This document shows positions 9,286-19,189 of a DNA stretch of 64,000 nucleotides, piece by piece. The DNA is taken from the NCBI RefSeq assembly GCF_030068455.1, contig NZ_JAQOSQ010000001.1, forward strand, positions 490,030 through 554,029, written 5' to 3'. Under the pieces are notes generated by a model. That model saw nothing but the letters and a program-made list of their open reading frames with translations. It made no database searches and was not told the DNA's origin. Both the position numbers and the translations under genes were made by a program. This stretch comes from Roseofilum casamattae BLCC-M143. Its GTDB lineage: Bacteria > Cyanobacteriota > Cyanobacteriia > Cyanobacteriales > Desertifilaceae. The stretch's first letter is position 1, and each line of letters begins with the position of its first letter.

Positions 9286-9927
9286 TTAATGAATCAACCC
9301 ATGCTGCATCGCATAATGAACCAGTTCGGCACGATTATTGGTTAAGGTTTTGCGCAACAAACTGCTTACATATTTCTCAATTGTTCGCGGACTTAAGTGC
9401 AATTCCGTGCCAATTTGTGCATTCGATAATCCGTTAGTTAACAGATGCAATACATCCCATTCCCGTGACGTTAAAGATACATCGATCGCCAATTCATTAG
9501 GAGATTTAGCTGTGGGAGTTGTAATGCTTGGTTGCGGTCTCGATTGCATAATTAGAGCATAGCGTTCCAGCAAATTCCGAATTACCGCCCCCAACTCTTC
9601 CAGTTCAAAAGGTTTCGGTAAATAGACATCACACCCCAACTGATACCCGCGAATCCGGTCTTCCATACCCGTGCGTGCCGTTAAGAAAATGACTGGCAAA
9701 AGGCGCAGTTCCGGCCGTTGCCGAATTTGGCGCACGAGTTCGTGCCCGTCCACTGCAGGCATGGCAATATCAGTCACCATCAGATGAGGTTGATAGGTTT
9801 CGACCTTCTCTAACGCTTGCGCTCCATGCTCGGCCAGAATGACCGAGTACCCTTTTTGTTCTAAATAGTCTTGAATCGCGAGGCGAGTGGCTAAGTCGTC
9901 TTCAACGACAAGAATGACAAGTGACAC
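9286..9927 (-). CDS. LuxR/NarL-family response regulator
   Basis: A 213-residue two-domain regulator. The receiver (1-125) has the acidic pair in VVEDD, phospho-acceptor Asp in VTDIAMPAVDG, and the conserved T/K residues in FLTAR and PKPFE. A C-terminal helix-turn-helix of LuxR type occupies about 150-213 (LTSREWDVLHLLTNGLSNAQIG, LSPRTIEKYVSSLLRK). It is expected to bind DNA when phosphorylated. No kinase is immediately adjacent, though two CHASE kinases lie 2-6 kb away on the same strand and are candidates only by proximity. Start ATG at 9927; 35 bp separate it from the M48 gene upstream. Confidence 0.9.
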   Translation of the reverse strand: MSLVILVVEDDLATRLAIQDYLEQKGYSVILAEHGAQALEKVETYQPHLMVTDIAMPAVDGHELVRQIRQRPELRLLPVIFLTARTGMEDRIRGYQLGCDVYLPKPFELEELGAVIRNLLERYALIMQSRPQPSITTPTAKSPNELAIDVSLTSREWDVLHLLTNGLSNAQIGTELHLSPRTIEKYVSSLLRKTLTNNRAELVHYAMQHGLIH

Positions 9928-9962
9928 GATCTAAAATGTTATACCAATAAAAATTATCAGAA

Positions 9963-10955
9963 TTACTCATTATTTCTCCTCATTCTCAGTTGTTCGATTT
10001 GTTCTTGCAAGTCTTGCAGTTCCTGGCGTAAATTTTCGGCTTCGGTTGCTTTTGAATCAGAGGATGGAGTTTCGGAGTTTACCTCTACCGAACCTTGCTC
10101 GGAACGATGGGGATAATTTCCCTGCCGGATTTGCGAGTATTCAGCCGAATCGTACCACTCTTGTAAATAGCGAACGCGATCGACAGCAAAGGGGTGCGAG
10201 AGCATCATTCCTTGCCCGCCATTATACAGTAAAAACTTATACACTTGGTTCAAGTTTTCGCTATCTAGATCGCAATATCGTTCGGATTGCCGGATAAATT
10301 CTTGCAAGCTCAGTTCGTGACTGTATTTAGACGATCCTCCTGCAAGTTTCATCATAGTTTCCATGACTAAAGGCAGGTCGTCCGTGACTAAAAGTGCCGC
10401 GCGATCGGCAGATAATTCAGCTTTGCGCCTCCATTCATAAAAGGCATAAATCAACCCAATACTAAACAGATTACCCAAGCCAAAACCGAAGGCCGTATTG
10501 CCGAGCATGTTTGCGGTTGTCATTACCCAAATAGCCATTTGCGTCAGGACGGTATGACCGCATTTCAGATGGCCCAGCTCGTGAGCAATGACGGATTTAA
10601 TTTCGGCTTCATTCATCATATCCAGCAAACTCGTGTTGAGCGCAATTAAGGGATTCTCTTCACCGAGTGCATGAGCATTAACTTGCGGATTTTGACTGAT
10701 AAATAAAGCAGGTTCGGGTGAAATATCTAGGTCGCGGACGCATTCGCGAAAGAGTTGATAAACTGTGGAAAATTGTCGGGGTCCGGCTTGGATATAATTA
10801 CCCATGTACAAAATATACTGGGGCCGTTCGTAGATAAATTCTACAAATTTGCGAGCCACGAGATCGAAGCCGGGAAAGCTGCGTAAGGTTTGCTCGGCTT
10901 CCCAGTCAAGGGGGTGACGGAAGGCTTCGCTGGAAATTCCGGTATAGGTCGGCAT
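9963..10955 (-). CDS. M48-family zinc metalloprotease
   Basis: A 330-residue peptidase. The zinc motif HELGH is at 125-129 and the third ligand is Glu180 in AELSADRAAL, 51 residues downstream, the M48 arrangement. Hydrophobic stretches between about 135 and 172 could form one or two membrane helices, placing the active site near a membrane as in HtpX/Ste24-like enzymes. The C-terminus is a charged coiled coil (NLRQELQDLQEQIEQLRMRR). Residues 260-270 (MMLSHPFAVDRVRYL) match the family's C-terminal signature. Substrates are unknown. ATG start at 10955. Confidence 0.88.
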   Translation of the reverse strand: MPTYTGISSEAFRHPLDWEAEQTLRSFPGFDLVARKFVEFIYERPQYILYMGNYIQAGPRQFSTVYQLFRECVRDLDISPEPALFISQNPQVNAHALGEENPLIALNTSLLDMMNEAEIKSVIAHELGHLKCGHTVLTQMAIWVMTTANMLGNTAFGFGLGNLFSIGLIYAFYEWRRKAELSADRAALLVTDDLPLVMETMMKLAGGSSKYSHELSLQEFIRQSERYCDLDSENLNQVYKFLLYNGGQGMMLSHPFAVDRVRYLQEWYDSAEYSQIRQGNYPHRSEQGSVEVNSETPSSDSKATEAENLRQELQDLQEQIEQLRMRRNNE

Positions 10956-11038
10956 AAGGTTATATCAATGAACAATGGATAAGGAACAATAAATAATGGG
11001 GATTGGTCGTTGAAATATCGTTTCAATTACCATTTAAA

Positions 11039-12298
11039 TTATGCCATAGGTTTTCGAGGTCGTTGCCGCTTCGGGATAACCGTATAGGGGATTTGCCAAT
11101 ATTGACAGGCTTGGTGCATATTCAACTTTAAGTATTGGCGATCGCGAGTTTCTAGAGGAATATTATGTTGCGGGTAGAGTTGATTTTTATCGATTTTTAA
11201 ACATTTAATAATTTCTGTTCCCAAGGCTTTGGCGAGTAGGGGAACAACGGCATTGCCAATTTCGCGAAATCCATGCCATATGGTTCGATGAAATTGAAAC
11301 CAGTCGGGAAAGGTATGTAACCGTGCGGCTTCGCGTACTGTAATGCATCGCGGTTGACTGTAATGAATGGGCCGGGGAGCGGTATAGGCGCCTTTATCTC
11401 TTGCCGTTCCCGCACGGAGAGTATTGCACAATCCGCGATCGCACAATTTAAATAAATGACTCACTTTTTCCAACTTTCCCCCATCGGCTGCGAGAAATCG
11501 TTGCTGGGATTTTTCCGTATGCTTGGAGCCAATATGTCCCCAAACTTGCCCGTCAGTTTGCCTCGGATAGCAGAGGGCATAGTCTCCCGCTGGAGTTAGG
11601 GCAAATTTTTCCCGAAACCCGGAATAATCCAGCTCGCCAGCCGGAATCCCGAAATCGTGTTTAATAAAGGCATTAATCCCGGCTAAATCCGATATAGCAT
11701 CACCCACCGTTGGCGGTTGAATGCCTTTTCGTTTCAATGTCGGATATTTCGCTTTCTTGAGAGACTTGCGAGTCCCGATTAAGATCAAGCGCTTGCGTTT
11801 TTGCGGCGCGCCAAACTCGGAGGAGTCGAGCACTTGAATGGGTTTGGCGATCGTATAATTAATCCGTTCAATTTCCCGGAGAAGCTTCTCTAAAAAACTC
11901 TGATGCTCGCCCGAGTTCAACCCCGGTACATTTTCAAAGATAAAATATTTCGGTTGAATTTCTTCAATGACTCGTAAATATTCAAAGATTAAACTATTTC
12001 TGGGATCGTCGAGCTGCCGTTTTCCCATGCTCGAAAACCCTTGACAAGGGGGACCGCCAGCGACTAGATCGATTTCTCCCGCAAACCCTTTGCGTCGAAT
12101 GTGCTCCAGCAGCGACTGAGTATTCAAAGTCCGAATATCCTGGCACAGACCGATCCCGTAAGGAAAATTAAAATGATGCACCAGCATATGAACCGGATCG
12201 AATTCCACCGAAGCCACCACATCAAATCCAGCCGCTTCTAGACCCAGAGACATGCCTCCACAACCGGAGAATAAGTCGATCGCGATCGGTCGTTGCAC
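11039..12298 (-). CDS. C5 DNA-cytosine methyltransferase, solitary
   Basis: A 419-residue DNA 5-cytosine methyltransferase with all main motifs in order: AdoMet motif I IDLFSGCGGMSLG (7-19), catalytic motif IV GGPPCQGFSS with Cys85, motif VI ENV, motif VIII QKRKRLILIG, and motif X REIGNAVVPLLAKALG. The target-recognition region lies at about 210-320. No restriction endonuclease gene is next to it, so it behaves as a solitary methylase. Conserved solitary enzymes in cyanobacteria include the one modifying CGATCG (Slr0214-type in Synechocystis), and this protein resembles my recollection of that group. Since CGATCG is the heart of HIP1, that specificity is a plausible inference but not shown by the sequence. 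Confidence 0.85.
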   Translation of the reverse strand: MQRPIAIDLFSGCGGMSLGLEAAGFDVVASVEFDPVHMLVHHFNFPYGIGLCQDIRTLNTQSLLEHIRRKGFAGEIDLVAGGPPCQGFSSMGKRQLDDPRNSLIFEYLRVIEEIQPKYFIFENVPGLNSGEHQSFLEKLLREIERINYTIAKPIQVLDSSEFGAPQKRKRLILIGTRKSLKKAKYPTLKRKGIQPPTVGDAISDLAGINAFIKHDFGIPAGELDYSGFREKFALTPAGDYALCYPRQTDGQVWGHIGSKHTEKSQQRFLAADGGKLEKVSHLFKLCDRGLCNTLRAGTARDKGAYTAPRPIHYSQPRCITVREAARLHTFPDWFQFHRTIWHGFREIGNAVVPLLAKALGTEIIKCLKIDKNQLYPQHNIPLETRDRQYLKLNMHQACQYWQIPYTVIPKRQRPRKPMA

Positions 12299-12344
12299 AA
12301 TAACTAATCACCCATAGTGAATTCATCCAGAGGTAAGAGCCTGT

Positions 12345-12365
12345 TGACCCCTACCTCTACAGGGG
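12345..12365 (-). terminator. Possible weak stem-loop after serA
   Basis: ACCCCT and AGGGGT form a short stem around an 8-nt loop between serA and the methyltransferase gene. It lacks a clear U-tract, so it is at most a weak pause or an RNA-end stabiliser. Confidence 0.25.
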
Positions 12366-12373
12366 TTTCAGAC

Positions 12374-13954
12374 TTACAACGCAACAGTGCTGGCCTTGCG
12401 AATTCCAGAAACTTTTACGATTTCCTCCAAAATCCCCTCGGGCAGAGGATCGTCAATGGTGAGAACCATAACTGCATCTCCGCGAACAATTTGCCGCCCC
12501 ACCTGCATACTAGCAATATTGACATTAAAGCTTCCCAACAGAGAACCAATTTTACCAATAATCCCCGGCATATCTCGGTGGCGCGTAAAGAGCATATGCT
12601 GATTGGGAGATACATTAATCGGAAATCCATCAATATTGGTAATCCGAATTTCGCCATCCCCCAATAAGGTTCCGGTGATCTCGTGTTCCTCAGACTGGCC
12701 TTTCGCTTGCAGCAAGATCGAGCCTTTATAGTCGCAGGCATTGGCATCCCGAGTTTCCACCACGCGAATTCCTCGCTCTTGGGCTTCAATGGACGCATTG
12801 ACGTAGTTGACTCGCTCCCGTAAGGCGCGGGAGAGCAAACCTTTCAGCGCCGCCACCACAATGGGTTGACTTTGATTGTTTGCCAGTTCTCCCTGCAAGC
12901 GGATATTGAGACTTTCGACTCGTCCGCCCACCAGTTGGCTGACTAAGTTACCCAACGTTTCTGCTAATTGCAAATAGGGGCGCAGTTGCTCTAAGGCATC
13001 GGGATGGAGTCCGGGGATATTGACGGCGGAACGAGCGGGCAGTCCCAACAATACATCGCGAATTTGTTCGGCAACGTCTACTGCCACATTCACTTGCGCT
13101 TCTGTTGTTGAGGCTCCAAGGTGGGGGGTGAGAATGGCTTCTTTGCCGAGTTCGGTGAGGGGAGACTCGCCCAGGGGTTCGCTGTCATAAACATCGAGAG
13201 CAGCTCCGCCGATCGTGCCATTTTTCAGAGCTTCTGCCAGAGCTGCTTCGTCAATAATGCCGCCTCGAGCACAGTTAATAATGCGAGCGTTGGGCTTCAT
13301 TTTTGCCAGAGCTTCGGCATTAATAATGTTGGCCGTTTCTGGAGTTTTCGGAATGTGGAGCGTAATGTAGTCTGCCTCTTGCAGCAGCACATCCATGTCT
13401 ACCAAGCGGCAGCCGAGGCGATCGGCTCGTTCGGCGGAAATAAAGGGGTCAAAGGCGATTAGCTTCATGCCCATGGCTTTAGCAGCAGTAGCTACATGAG
13501 AGCCAATTTTTCCTAAGCCAACTACTCCTAGGGTTTTTTTGTACACTTCGGTACCGACAAACTTTTTCCGTTCCCATTTGCCGCTTTTCACCGATTGGTT
13601 GGCATCGGGGATATGGCGGGCTAAAGATAGCATTAGGGCGAGGGCATGTTCGGCTGCGGCGATGGTGTTTCCTTCTGGAGAGTTAACCACGACAATTCCT
13701 TTGCGGGTTGCCGCAGGCACATCGACATTATCAACTCCGACTCCGGCGCGACCGATAATTTTCAGTTGCACTCCTGCGTCGATAATTTCTTTGGTGACGC
13801 GGGTTCCCGAACGAATCATCAGGGCATCGTATTCGGGAACGATCGCGGCCAGTTCTTCTGGAGGCAGGCCGGTTTTGATGTCAACTTGAGCCACTTGGGA
13901 GAGGATCTCAATTCCAGCGCTATCGATGGAGTCGCAAACGAGAACTTTAGGCAT
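12374..13954 (-). CDS. serA: D-3-phosphoglycerate dehydrogenase
   Basis: A 526-residue enzyme that oxidises 3-phosphoglycerate to 3-phosphohydroxypyruvate with NAD, the first step of serine synthesis. The catalytic and nucleotide-binding core (1-310) shows the Rossmann GxGxxG (GVVGLGKIGSHVA), the catalytic Arg in NCARGGIIDE and the His in LTPHLGAST. The intervening domain (about 320-450) and a C-terminal ACT domain (about 453-526, MLFTRHRDMPGIIGKIGSLLG) make it the long form regulated by serine in many bacteria. ATG start at 13954. It is transcribed in the same direction as the methyltransferase gene downstream, 75 bp apart. Confidence 0.96.
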   Translation of the reverse strand: MPKVLVCDSIDSAGIEILSQVAQVDIKTGLPPEELAAIVPEYDALMIRSGTRVTKEIIDAGVQLKIIGRAGVGVDNVDVPAATRKGIVVVNSPEGNTIAAAEHALALMLSLARHIPDANQSVKSGKWERKKFVGTEVYKKTLGVVGLGKIGSHVATAAKAMGMKLIAFDPFISAERADRLGCRLVDMDVLLQEADYITLHIPKTPETANIINAEALAKMKPNARIINCARGGIIDEAALAEALKNGTIGGAALDVYDSEPLGESPLTELGKEAILTPHLGASTTEAQVNVAVDVAEQIRDVLLGLPARSAVNIPGLHPDALEQLRPYLQLAETLGNLVSQLVGGRVESLNIRLQGELANNQSQPIVVAALKGLLSRALRERVNYVNASIEAQERGIRVVETRDANACDYKGSILLQAKGQSEEHEITGTLLGDGEIRITNIDGFPINVSPNQHMLFTRHRDMPGIIGKIGSLLGSFNVNIASMQVGRQIVRGDAVMVLTIDDPLPEGILEEIVKVSGIRKASTVAL

Positions 13955-14226
13955 GATTGGGTGAACGTGATGAACAAGGTAATCCGAGCCAGATGGAAAG
14001 GGGGTTTCGGCCAGGGAACGGGCGATCGCAGATGCGGAAAACAGGTTTGGTCGTCAGCCTTCAGTTCTTGGCCGTCAGTCTCCAATTACCCATGACCAGC
14101 GCAGAGCACTATTAAGAATACCAGTAGGCTATTGTAGCGTCAAAACCGGCCGGATCGTCGCGATCGACAATGGGCTGCCAACCTATCATTCTAGCTCGGG
14201 CTGAAATAGCGCGAGCGATCGCACCT

Positions 14227-16179
14227 TTACATATTAATAGAATAATGAGAATTTGTATGTTCTGTCAATTGGTGTTGAGGAAGAGTAACGATCGAGGTTG
14301 TTTTATGTGAATCGCATATGTATTGTAATGTTCCTTTATGTTTATCAACAATAATTTGATAACTAATAGCCATTCCCATTCCCGTGCCTTTTCCGACAGG
14401 TTTGGTCGTAAAAAATGGATCGAAAATCCGAGATTGAACCTCATCAGGAATACCAATACCATTATCGCTAATTTCCACTTTAATCCGACCGTCTTCTTCT
14501 TGCAGCCTCGTGCCGATCGTCAGGTTGTAGGGACGAGATGTCCCCTGTAATAAGTCTTGTTCGTATCGCTCTTGTAGGGCGTCGATCGCATTGATTGTAA
14601 TTTGCATAAATGCTTGATTGAGTTCTCCAGGAAAACACTCTATTTTCGGTAAGGTACTGTAATCTCGCTCGATCTCAATTTGCGGAGGAAGATCCGTATT
14701 TTTAGGCTGAGGCGATCGCAGCTTCAAGCGATTGCTCAAAAGAGTTAACACGCTTTCGATTTCCTCATGAAGATCGACGCTTTTGTATTGGGCTTCATCC
14801 AAGTGAGCAAAGTGGCGCAGGGAGCTAACAATTTTCACGATGCGATCGGTACCGCTTCTCATGGACAAGAGTACATTGGGCAAGTCAGTTAAAACAAAGT
14901 CTAGCTCGACATTCACCATTGTTTGTCGAATATTTTCGGGAGGATATGGGTAGTGTTGCTGATATAGATAAAAGATCTGAGTTAAATCTTGAATATAATT
15001 TTCTAAATAATCAATGTTACCAGCAATAAAGCTCACTGGATTGTTAATTTCATGGGATACTCCAGCAACTAACTGGCCCAAACTCGACATTTTTTCGCTT
15101 TGAATCAGTTGGGTTTGGGTTTCTTGAAGTTGATAGAGCGCTCGTTCTAAATTTTTGGCTTGTTTCCGGATCTGTGCTTCCCGCTGTTTCCGTTCGATTA
15201 ACAGCCCCAGTTGAATGGAGATCGCTTTCACTAGAGCCACTAAATGAGTTTGACATTGAGTCGCTTCCGTATGGTAAAAAACAATAACAACCATTACTAG
15301 ATTTTCTACCATAATCGGCAAACCAAATGCCGCTTTAATTCCAGAAGATTGGGCCTGTTTTTGCCGAATATAAAACCCCTCATCTTGCTCGGAACAATCA
15401 TCGATCCACTCGGGTTGTTTGCTCGACCAAATCCGTCCTGGCAAGCCTTGCCCTTCCTGAAAATATATGGATTGACTGGCTTGACAAAAGTCTTGAAATT
15501 GCGAATGGGGAGAGGATGCGGGCATCAGACACCTGAGCATGGTGTTGTCCTCTGTCGGAACCCAGGCTTCCGCATAATCCCAAAGAATGCGATCGCAAAT
15601 CAATACCAATACTTTGGCTAACGCTTCTTGCCAGCTCGCTTCTTCCGTCAGGCACTGAGTCACTTGCAGTAACAAACGTGTTTCTCTCTCTGCTTGTTCC
15701 AGTTGGTAGTTTTGCGCTACCAGGGCTTTATTTTGTTGTTGCAGTTGCTGACTTAGGTGAGTTAACTTTAAGTGAATCGCCACTCTGGATAGCACTTCTG
15801 TAGACTCAAAAGGTTTTGTTATATAATCTACCGCTCCTAACTCAAATCCTTTGGCTTTATCTCTTCCTTCGGCTAAAGCACTTAAAAAAATGATCGGAAT
15901 ATGCTCGGTAGTTGGGTTGCTTTTTAGGTACTCGCATACCGTATATCCATCCATTTCTGGCATCATGATATCCAGTAAAATAAGATCGGGCATAAATCGG
16001 CTCAAACTCGCCAATGCAAACTGACCGCTAGGAGCAAAACGCACGTCGTACCCCTCGCTCTTCAAGAGTGTTTTCAGGAGTCTCAGATTTTCCGGTACAT
16101 CATCGACGACTAAGATTTTACTTTTTGGCTGACTGAGAATCTCCTTGTCTACAGCGATATTTTTATCCCGAGTTAGCAT
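14227..16179 (-). CDS. Response-regulator/GAF/histidine-kinase hybrid
   Basis: A 650-residue soluble signalling protein. The N-terminal receiver (20-140) carries ILVVDD and phospho-acceptor Asp70 in LLDIMMPEMDG. A coiled coil leads to a GAF domain (about 170-325), then a second coiled coil and a HisKA box with His376 in AGVSHEINNP. The HATPase has DNGIGIP and GTGMGMA. A receiver before the kinase is typical of cyanobacterial hybrid kinases that take input from another kinase. There are no membrane helices. Its kinase core is closely related to those of the two CHASE kinases (same KMSSLG-LVAGV-HEINNPV block), pointing to a shared lineage family. ATG start at 16179; no adjacent partner. Confidence 0.9.
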   Translation of the reverse strand: MLTRDKNIAVDKEILSQPKSKILVVDDVPENLRLLKTLLKSEGYDVRFAPSGQFALASLSRFMPDLILLDIMMPEMDGYTVCEYLKSNPTTEHIPIIFLSALAEGRDKAKGFELGAVDYITKPFESTEVLSRVAIHLKLTHLSQQLQQQNKALVAQNYQLEQAERETRLLLQVTQCLTEEASWQEALAKVLVLICDRILWDYAEAWVPTEDNTMLRCLMPASSPHSQFQDFCQASQSIYFQEGQGLPGRIWSSKQPEWIDDCSEQDEGFYIRQKQAQSSGIKAAFGLPIMVENLVMVVIVFYHTEATQCQTHLVALVKAISIQLGLLIERKQREAQIRKQAKNLERALYQLQETQTQLIQSEKMSSLGQLVAGVSHEINNPVSFIAGNIDYLENYIQDLTQIFYLYQQHYPYPPENIRQTMVNVELDFVLTDLPNVLLSMRSGTDRIVKIVSSLRHFAHLDEAQYKSVDLHEEIESVLTLLSNRLKLRSPQPKNTDLPPQIEIERDYSTLPKIECFPGELNQAFMQITINAIDALQERYEQDLLQGTSRPYNLTIGTRLQEEDGRIKVEISDNGIGIPDEVQSRIFDPFFTTKPVGKGTGMGMAISYQIIVDKHKGTLQYICDSHKTTSIVTLPQHQLTEHTNSHYSINM

Positions 16180-16493
16180 TACGGTAAACCACTACTTCCT
16201 ATGAACTATACTTACTTTGACTGCCCTTAGAAAAGGATAACAAGTAGACTGACTGACGGCTAGTCCGATACTACCTTTGTCCGATCGATTGTGTCTGTAC
16301 CCAAAATAGCGATCGCGATCCTTTACCCGGAGATAATGTTTGCTAAAGAATCGCGATCGCCACGGAATTCCGTAATTCTCCTTACCATTACCAGTTGTGA
16401 AATTTGCCACTGAAGTATAGAGCGGATTGCCCCTTACCGTGAATTAACAATTTTTATTAAAATCTCTGCCAGGGTTAGCCATCGCCCTTTATC
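16180..16493. other. Divergent intergenic region, no gene seen
   Basis: The 314 bases separate the minus-strand hybrid kinase from the plus-strand baseplate genes and must hold both promoters. HIP1-like octamers occur around 16310 and 16355. I see no convincing promoter hexamers, RNA gene or small ORF. Confidence 0.5.
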
Positions 16494-16943
16494 GTGAAAA
16501 AAAATGGCGCAATTCCCATGGTCAATCCATCCCAACTGAACAAAAATCGTCGCCCCTTCATCGGGCAAGGAGTTTCATTTCCCCCAAGGATTAATCGACA
16601 AGGAGGATTAACTCTCAGCACCGAAGACCTGAATATTCGGGAGTCGATGGTGATTATCCTCATGACAAATTTAGGAGAACGAGTTTATCGCCCTAATTTT
16701 GGCTGTCGCTTATCGGAACTGGCTTTTGCTCCCATGAATCAAGACACCCTAACCCTAATGAAAATTTGGGTGAAGGAAGCCCTCGACCAGTGGGAACCGA
16801 GGATTATTGTCCGCCAAGTGCTTACCCTTCCCCATCAGGAGGAAGGTCGGGTGGATTTAATTATTCAATATCAAATTCGCGATAGCCACGACAACCGCAG
16901 TATGGTATTTCCGTTCTATCTCAAATCAGCAGAAGACCAATAG
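16494..16943 (+). CDS. GPW/gp25-family baseplate wedge protein
   Basis: A protein of up to 149 residues related to phage T4 gp25, which starts sheath assembly at the baseplate of contractile systems. The family core is seen in LNIRESMVIILMTNLGERVYRPNFGC, with the invariant Glu-Arg, followed by ITKWVKEAL-like helix (LMKIWVKEALDQWEPRI) and the C-terminal strands. A GTG at 16494 gives the longest frame; ATG 16518 is equally possible and neither has a clear ribosome-binding site. It is first in a plus-strand run with the baseplate-J and gpI-like genes. It corresponds to Afp9 of extracellular contractile injection systems (eCIS). Confidence 0.82.
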   Translation: MKKNGAIPMVNPSQLNKNRRPFIGQGVSFPPRINRQGGLTLSTEDLNIRESMVIILMTNLGERVYRPNFGCRLSELAFAPMNQDTLTLMKIWVKEALDQWEPRIIVRQVLTLPHQEEGRVDLIIQYQIRDSHDNRSMVFPFYLKSAEDQ

Positions 16944-17001
16944 ACGAGATAGATCCCTATTCCCTTGCCCATTCCCTAGCGCGTAGCGCTCCAACACATC
17001 G

Positions 17002-19179
17002 ATGGTTTTTGACTTTCTCCCCAACCTCCCTAAAGCCAACTTAGACGATCGGGAATATAAAGACATCATGGAAGAATGCCTCCTGCGCATTCCTCGGTAC
17101 TGTCCCGAATGGACTAACTATAATCCCAGCGATCCGGGCATCACTACCATCGAGATGTTTGCTTGGCTCACCCATCAAATGCTGTTGCGGTTTAACCAAG
17201 TCCCTCGGCGCAACTATATCTTATTCCTCGAACTTCTCGGCATCCGCCTGCAACCGCCCAACCCTGCCAGTACTGAAGTTACGTTCTATCTGGTTTCTGA
17301 CTTACCCGAAGCTTACACGATCCCTGCCGGCATTGAAGTGGCCACGGAACGGCGCCTCGGTATTGACCCTATTGTCTTTAGTACCGATCGCCCCCTCACC
17401 ATCGGCAACCCGCAAATCAACCACTTCCTCGGAGCTGAGACCATTGAAGAGCGGCCGCAAGTGCTGCGCGATCGCTTCACCAACCTCTGGAATTTTACTT
17501 CCACTGGAGAATGGTCCGGACCGGAACTCCCTCTATTCAACGACCAACCGCAACCGGGAAACTGCTTCTACCTGGTCTTCGATCCCCAAGAAGCTTTAGA
17601 CGGCAACGTTATTATCCTCACCTTCAAAGGGCAAGAAGCTACCCCAACCGGCATCGATCCCACCGATCCGCCGCGCCGCTGGGAAGCCTGGAACGGTCAA
17701 TATTGGCAACCGGTTCTCTTGCAAGAAAATGAAGACGAAACCCAAGGCTTTAGTTTTGCCGATATTGCCGCTCGCGGGGGCAACCCCCTGCAAGGGGTCG
17801 ATATCACCCTCCACCTTCCTCTAGAGTTTCCCGTAGTGCAATTTACTGCCTATCAAGGACGGTGGTTGCGTTGCGTTTATGCGACTCCGCGCTTGCGGCA
17901 ACCGGCTTATACGCGATCGCCGCAAATTATTGGCATTGGAGTGAAAGCCATTGGCGGCACAACACAAGCGACCCAGTGCGAGTCCATTGAAGACGACCTG
18001 CTCGGGAATAGTAATGGGGAACCGGGGCAATTTTTCCAACTGCGGCGATCGCCGGTTCTCGAGCGCTACGATGACGAATATCTGATCGTGACGCCTCCCG
18101 GAGGAACGCCGCAACGGTGGCAAGAAGTGCGCGATTTTTCCGAATCCTCCGAGACCGATCTCCATTACGTTCTCGACTCCCTCACCGGTCGCTTGCAGTT
18201 CGGCCCCCTCGTGCGCGAACCCATGCAACTAAAACAAGCTAAAGATATTCGTGCTTTGCTGCAAGGCGGCCAAGACCGACCCTCTTTGCAACCCCCGAGC
18301 ATGGAACACCAGTATGGCGCGATCCCGCCGCGCGGAGCGACGCTGCAAATGTCGCGATACCGTACGGGAGGAGGACTGCGGGGTAATATTGAAACCCGGA
18401 GTTTAGATACCCTGAAATCTGCCGTTCCTTATGTCGCCAATGTGGTCAATCTGATTCGCGCCAGTAATGGGACTGAGGCGGAAACGATCGAACAGGCAGC
18501 CATGCGCGTTCCCCAGATGCTGCGCACTCGCGATCGCGCTGTCACTCCGGAAGATTTTGAATCCCTGGCTCTGCTCGGAGGCGATGGTGCCGTCGCTCGC
18601 AGTACCTGTTTGCCGACCGATCCGAAAAAACCCGGAACGGTACAACTGCTGGTTGTTCCCTATGCTGACGTGCAAGCCATTACTGATGGGGTGGGTATTT
18701 CTCCCGAGCAGTTCAGTCTCCATCCTCCGTTGCATCGGAAGTTAATGGCTTATTTAGACGAACGACGCTTATTAGGAGTGAATGTAGAGCTGCTGGAACC
18801 GGACTATGTCGGATTGAGCGTACAAACGGAAATTGTTCTCGCTCCAGCCTATCAAAATCCGGAAGCCCAAGCCGAACTGTTGCATCGAGTGAATGTAGCT
18901 CTCTATGGGTTCTTTAATCCTCTCGTTGGCGGCGCAGAGGGTAAGGGCTGGCCTTTGGGTCAAACTGCTTATATTTCCGACGCGATCGCCCTTTTGCAGC
19001 AAATTCCCGGTATCCGCCGTTTGGGATCGCTCCAACTATTCGAGTTGCGTCCCTCCAGTTCCGGGCAATGGCTGAGAAGTCAACCGGTTCCGGCGATCGA
19101 TCCCGGCCCCACCGGACTCATCTGCTCCTGGTCTGATGCCAGCTTGCGCTCCAACCACATCATCAATATTATTAGCTAA
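17002..19179 (+). CDS. Baseplate assembly protein J-like (Afp11 type)
   Basis: A 725-residue protein of the 'putative baseplate assembly protein' family, related to gpJ/T4 gp6, which closes the baseplate ring. The N-terminus (YCPEWTNYNPSDPGITTIEMFAWLTHQML) is the family's signature. The central region (180-330) contains strand-rich inserts, and the C-terminal third (430-640) has the conserved AMRVPQMLRTRDRAVTPEDFESLAL block of baseplate J. Length is similar to that of eCIS Cis11 proteins. It lies 58 bp after gp25 and has a Met at 17002. In the cyanobacterial thylakoid-anchored CIS, baseplate proteins carry anchoring extensions; I cannot tell which residues would do so here. Confidence 0.82.
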   Translation: MVFDFLPNLPKANLDDREYKDIMEECLLRIPRYCPEWTNYNPSDPGITTIEMFAWLTHQMLLRFNQVPRRNYILFLELLGIRLQPPNPASTEVTFYLVSDLPEAYTIPAGIEVATERRLGIDPIVFSTDRPLTIGNPQINHFLGAETIEERPQVLRDRFTNLWNFTSTGEWSGPELPLFNDQPQPGNCFYLVFDPQEALDGNVIILTFKGQEATPTGIDPTDPPRRWEAWNGQYWQPVLLQENEDETQGFSFADIAARGGNPLQGVDITLHLPLEFPVVQFTAYQGRWLRCVYATPRLRQPAYTRSPQIIGIGVKAIGGTTQATQCESIEDDLLGNSNGEPGQFFQLRRSPVLERYDDEYLIVTPPGGTPQRWQEVRDFSESSETDLHYVLDSLTGRLQFGPLVREPMQLKQAKDIRALLQGGQDRPSLQPPSMEHQYGAIPPRGATLQMSRYRTGGGLRGNIETRSLDTLKSAVPYVANVVNLIRASNGTEAETIEQAAMRVPQMLRTRDRAVTPEDFESLALLGGDGAVARSTCLPTDPKKPGTVQLLVVPYADVQAITDGVGISPEQFSLHPPLHRKLMAYLDERRLLGVNVELLEPDYVGLSVQTEIVLAPAYQNPEAQAELLHRVNVALYGFFNPLVGGAEGKGWPLGQTAYISDAIALLQQIPGIRRLGSLQLFELRPSSSGQWLRSQPVPAIDPGPTGLICSWSDASLRSNHIINIIS

Positions 19180-19189
19180 TCCCTCCGCC

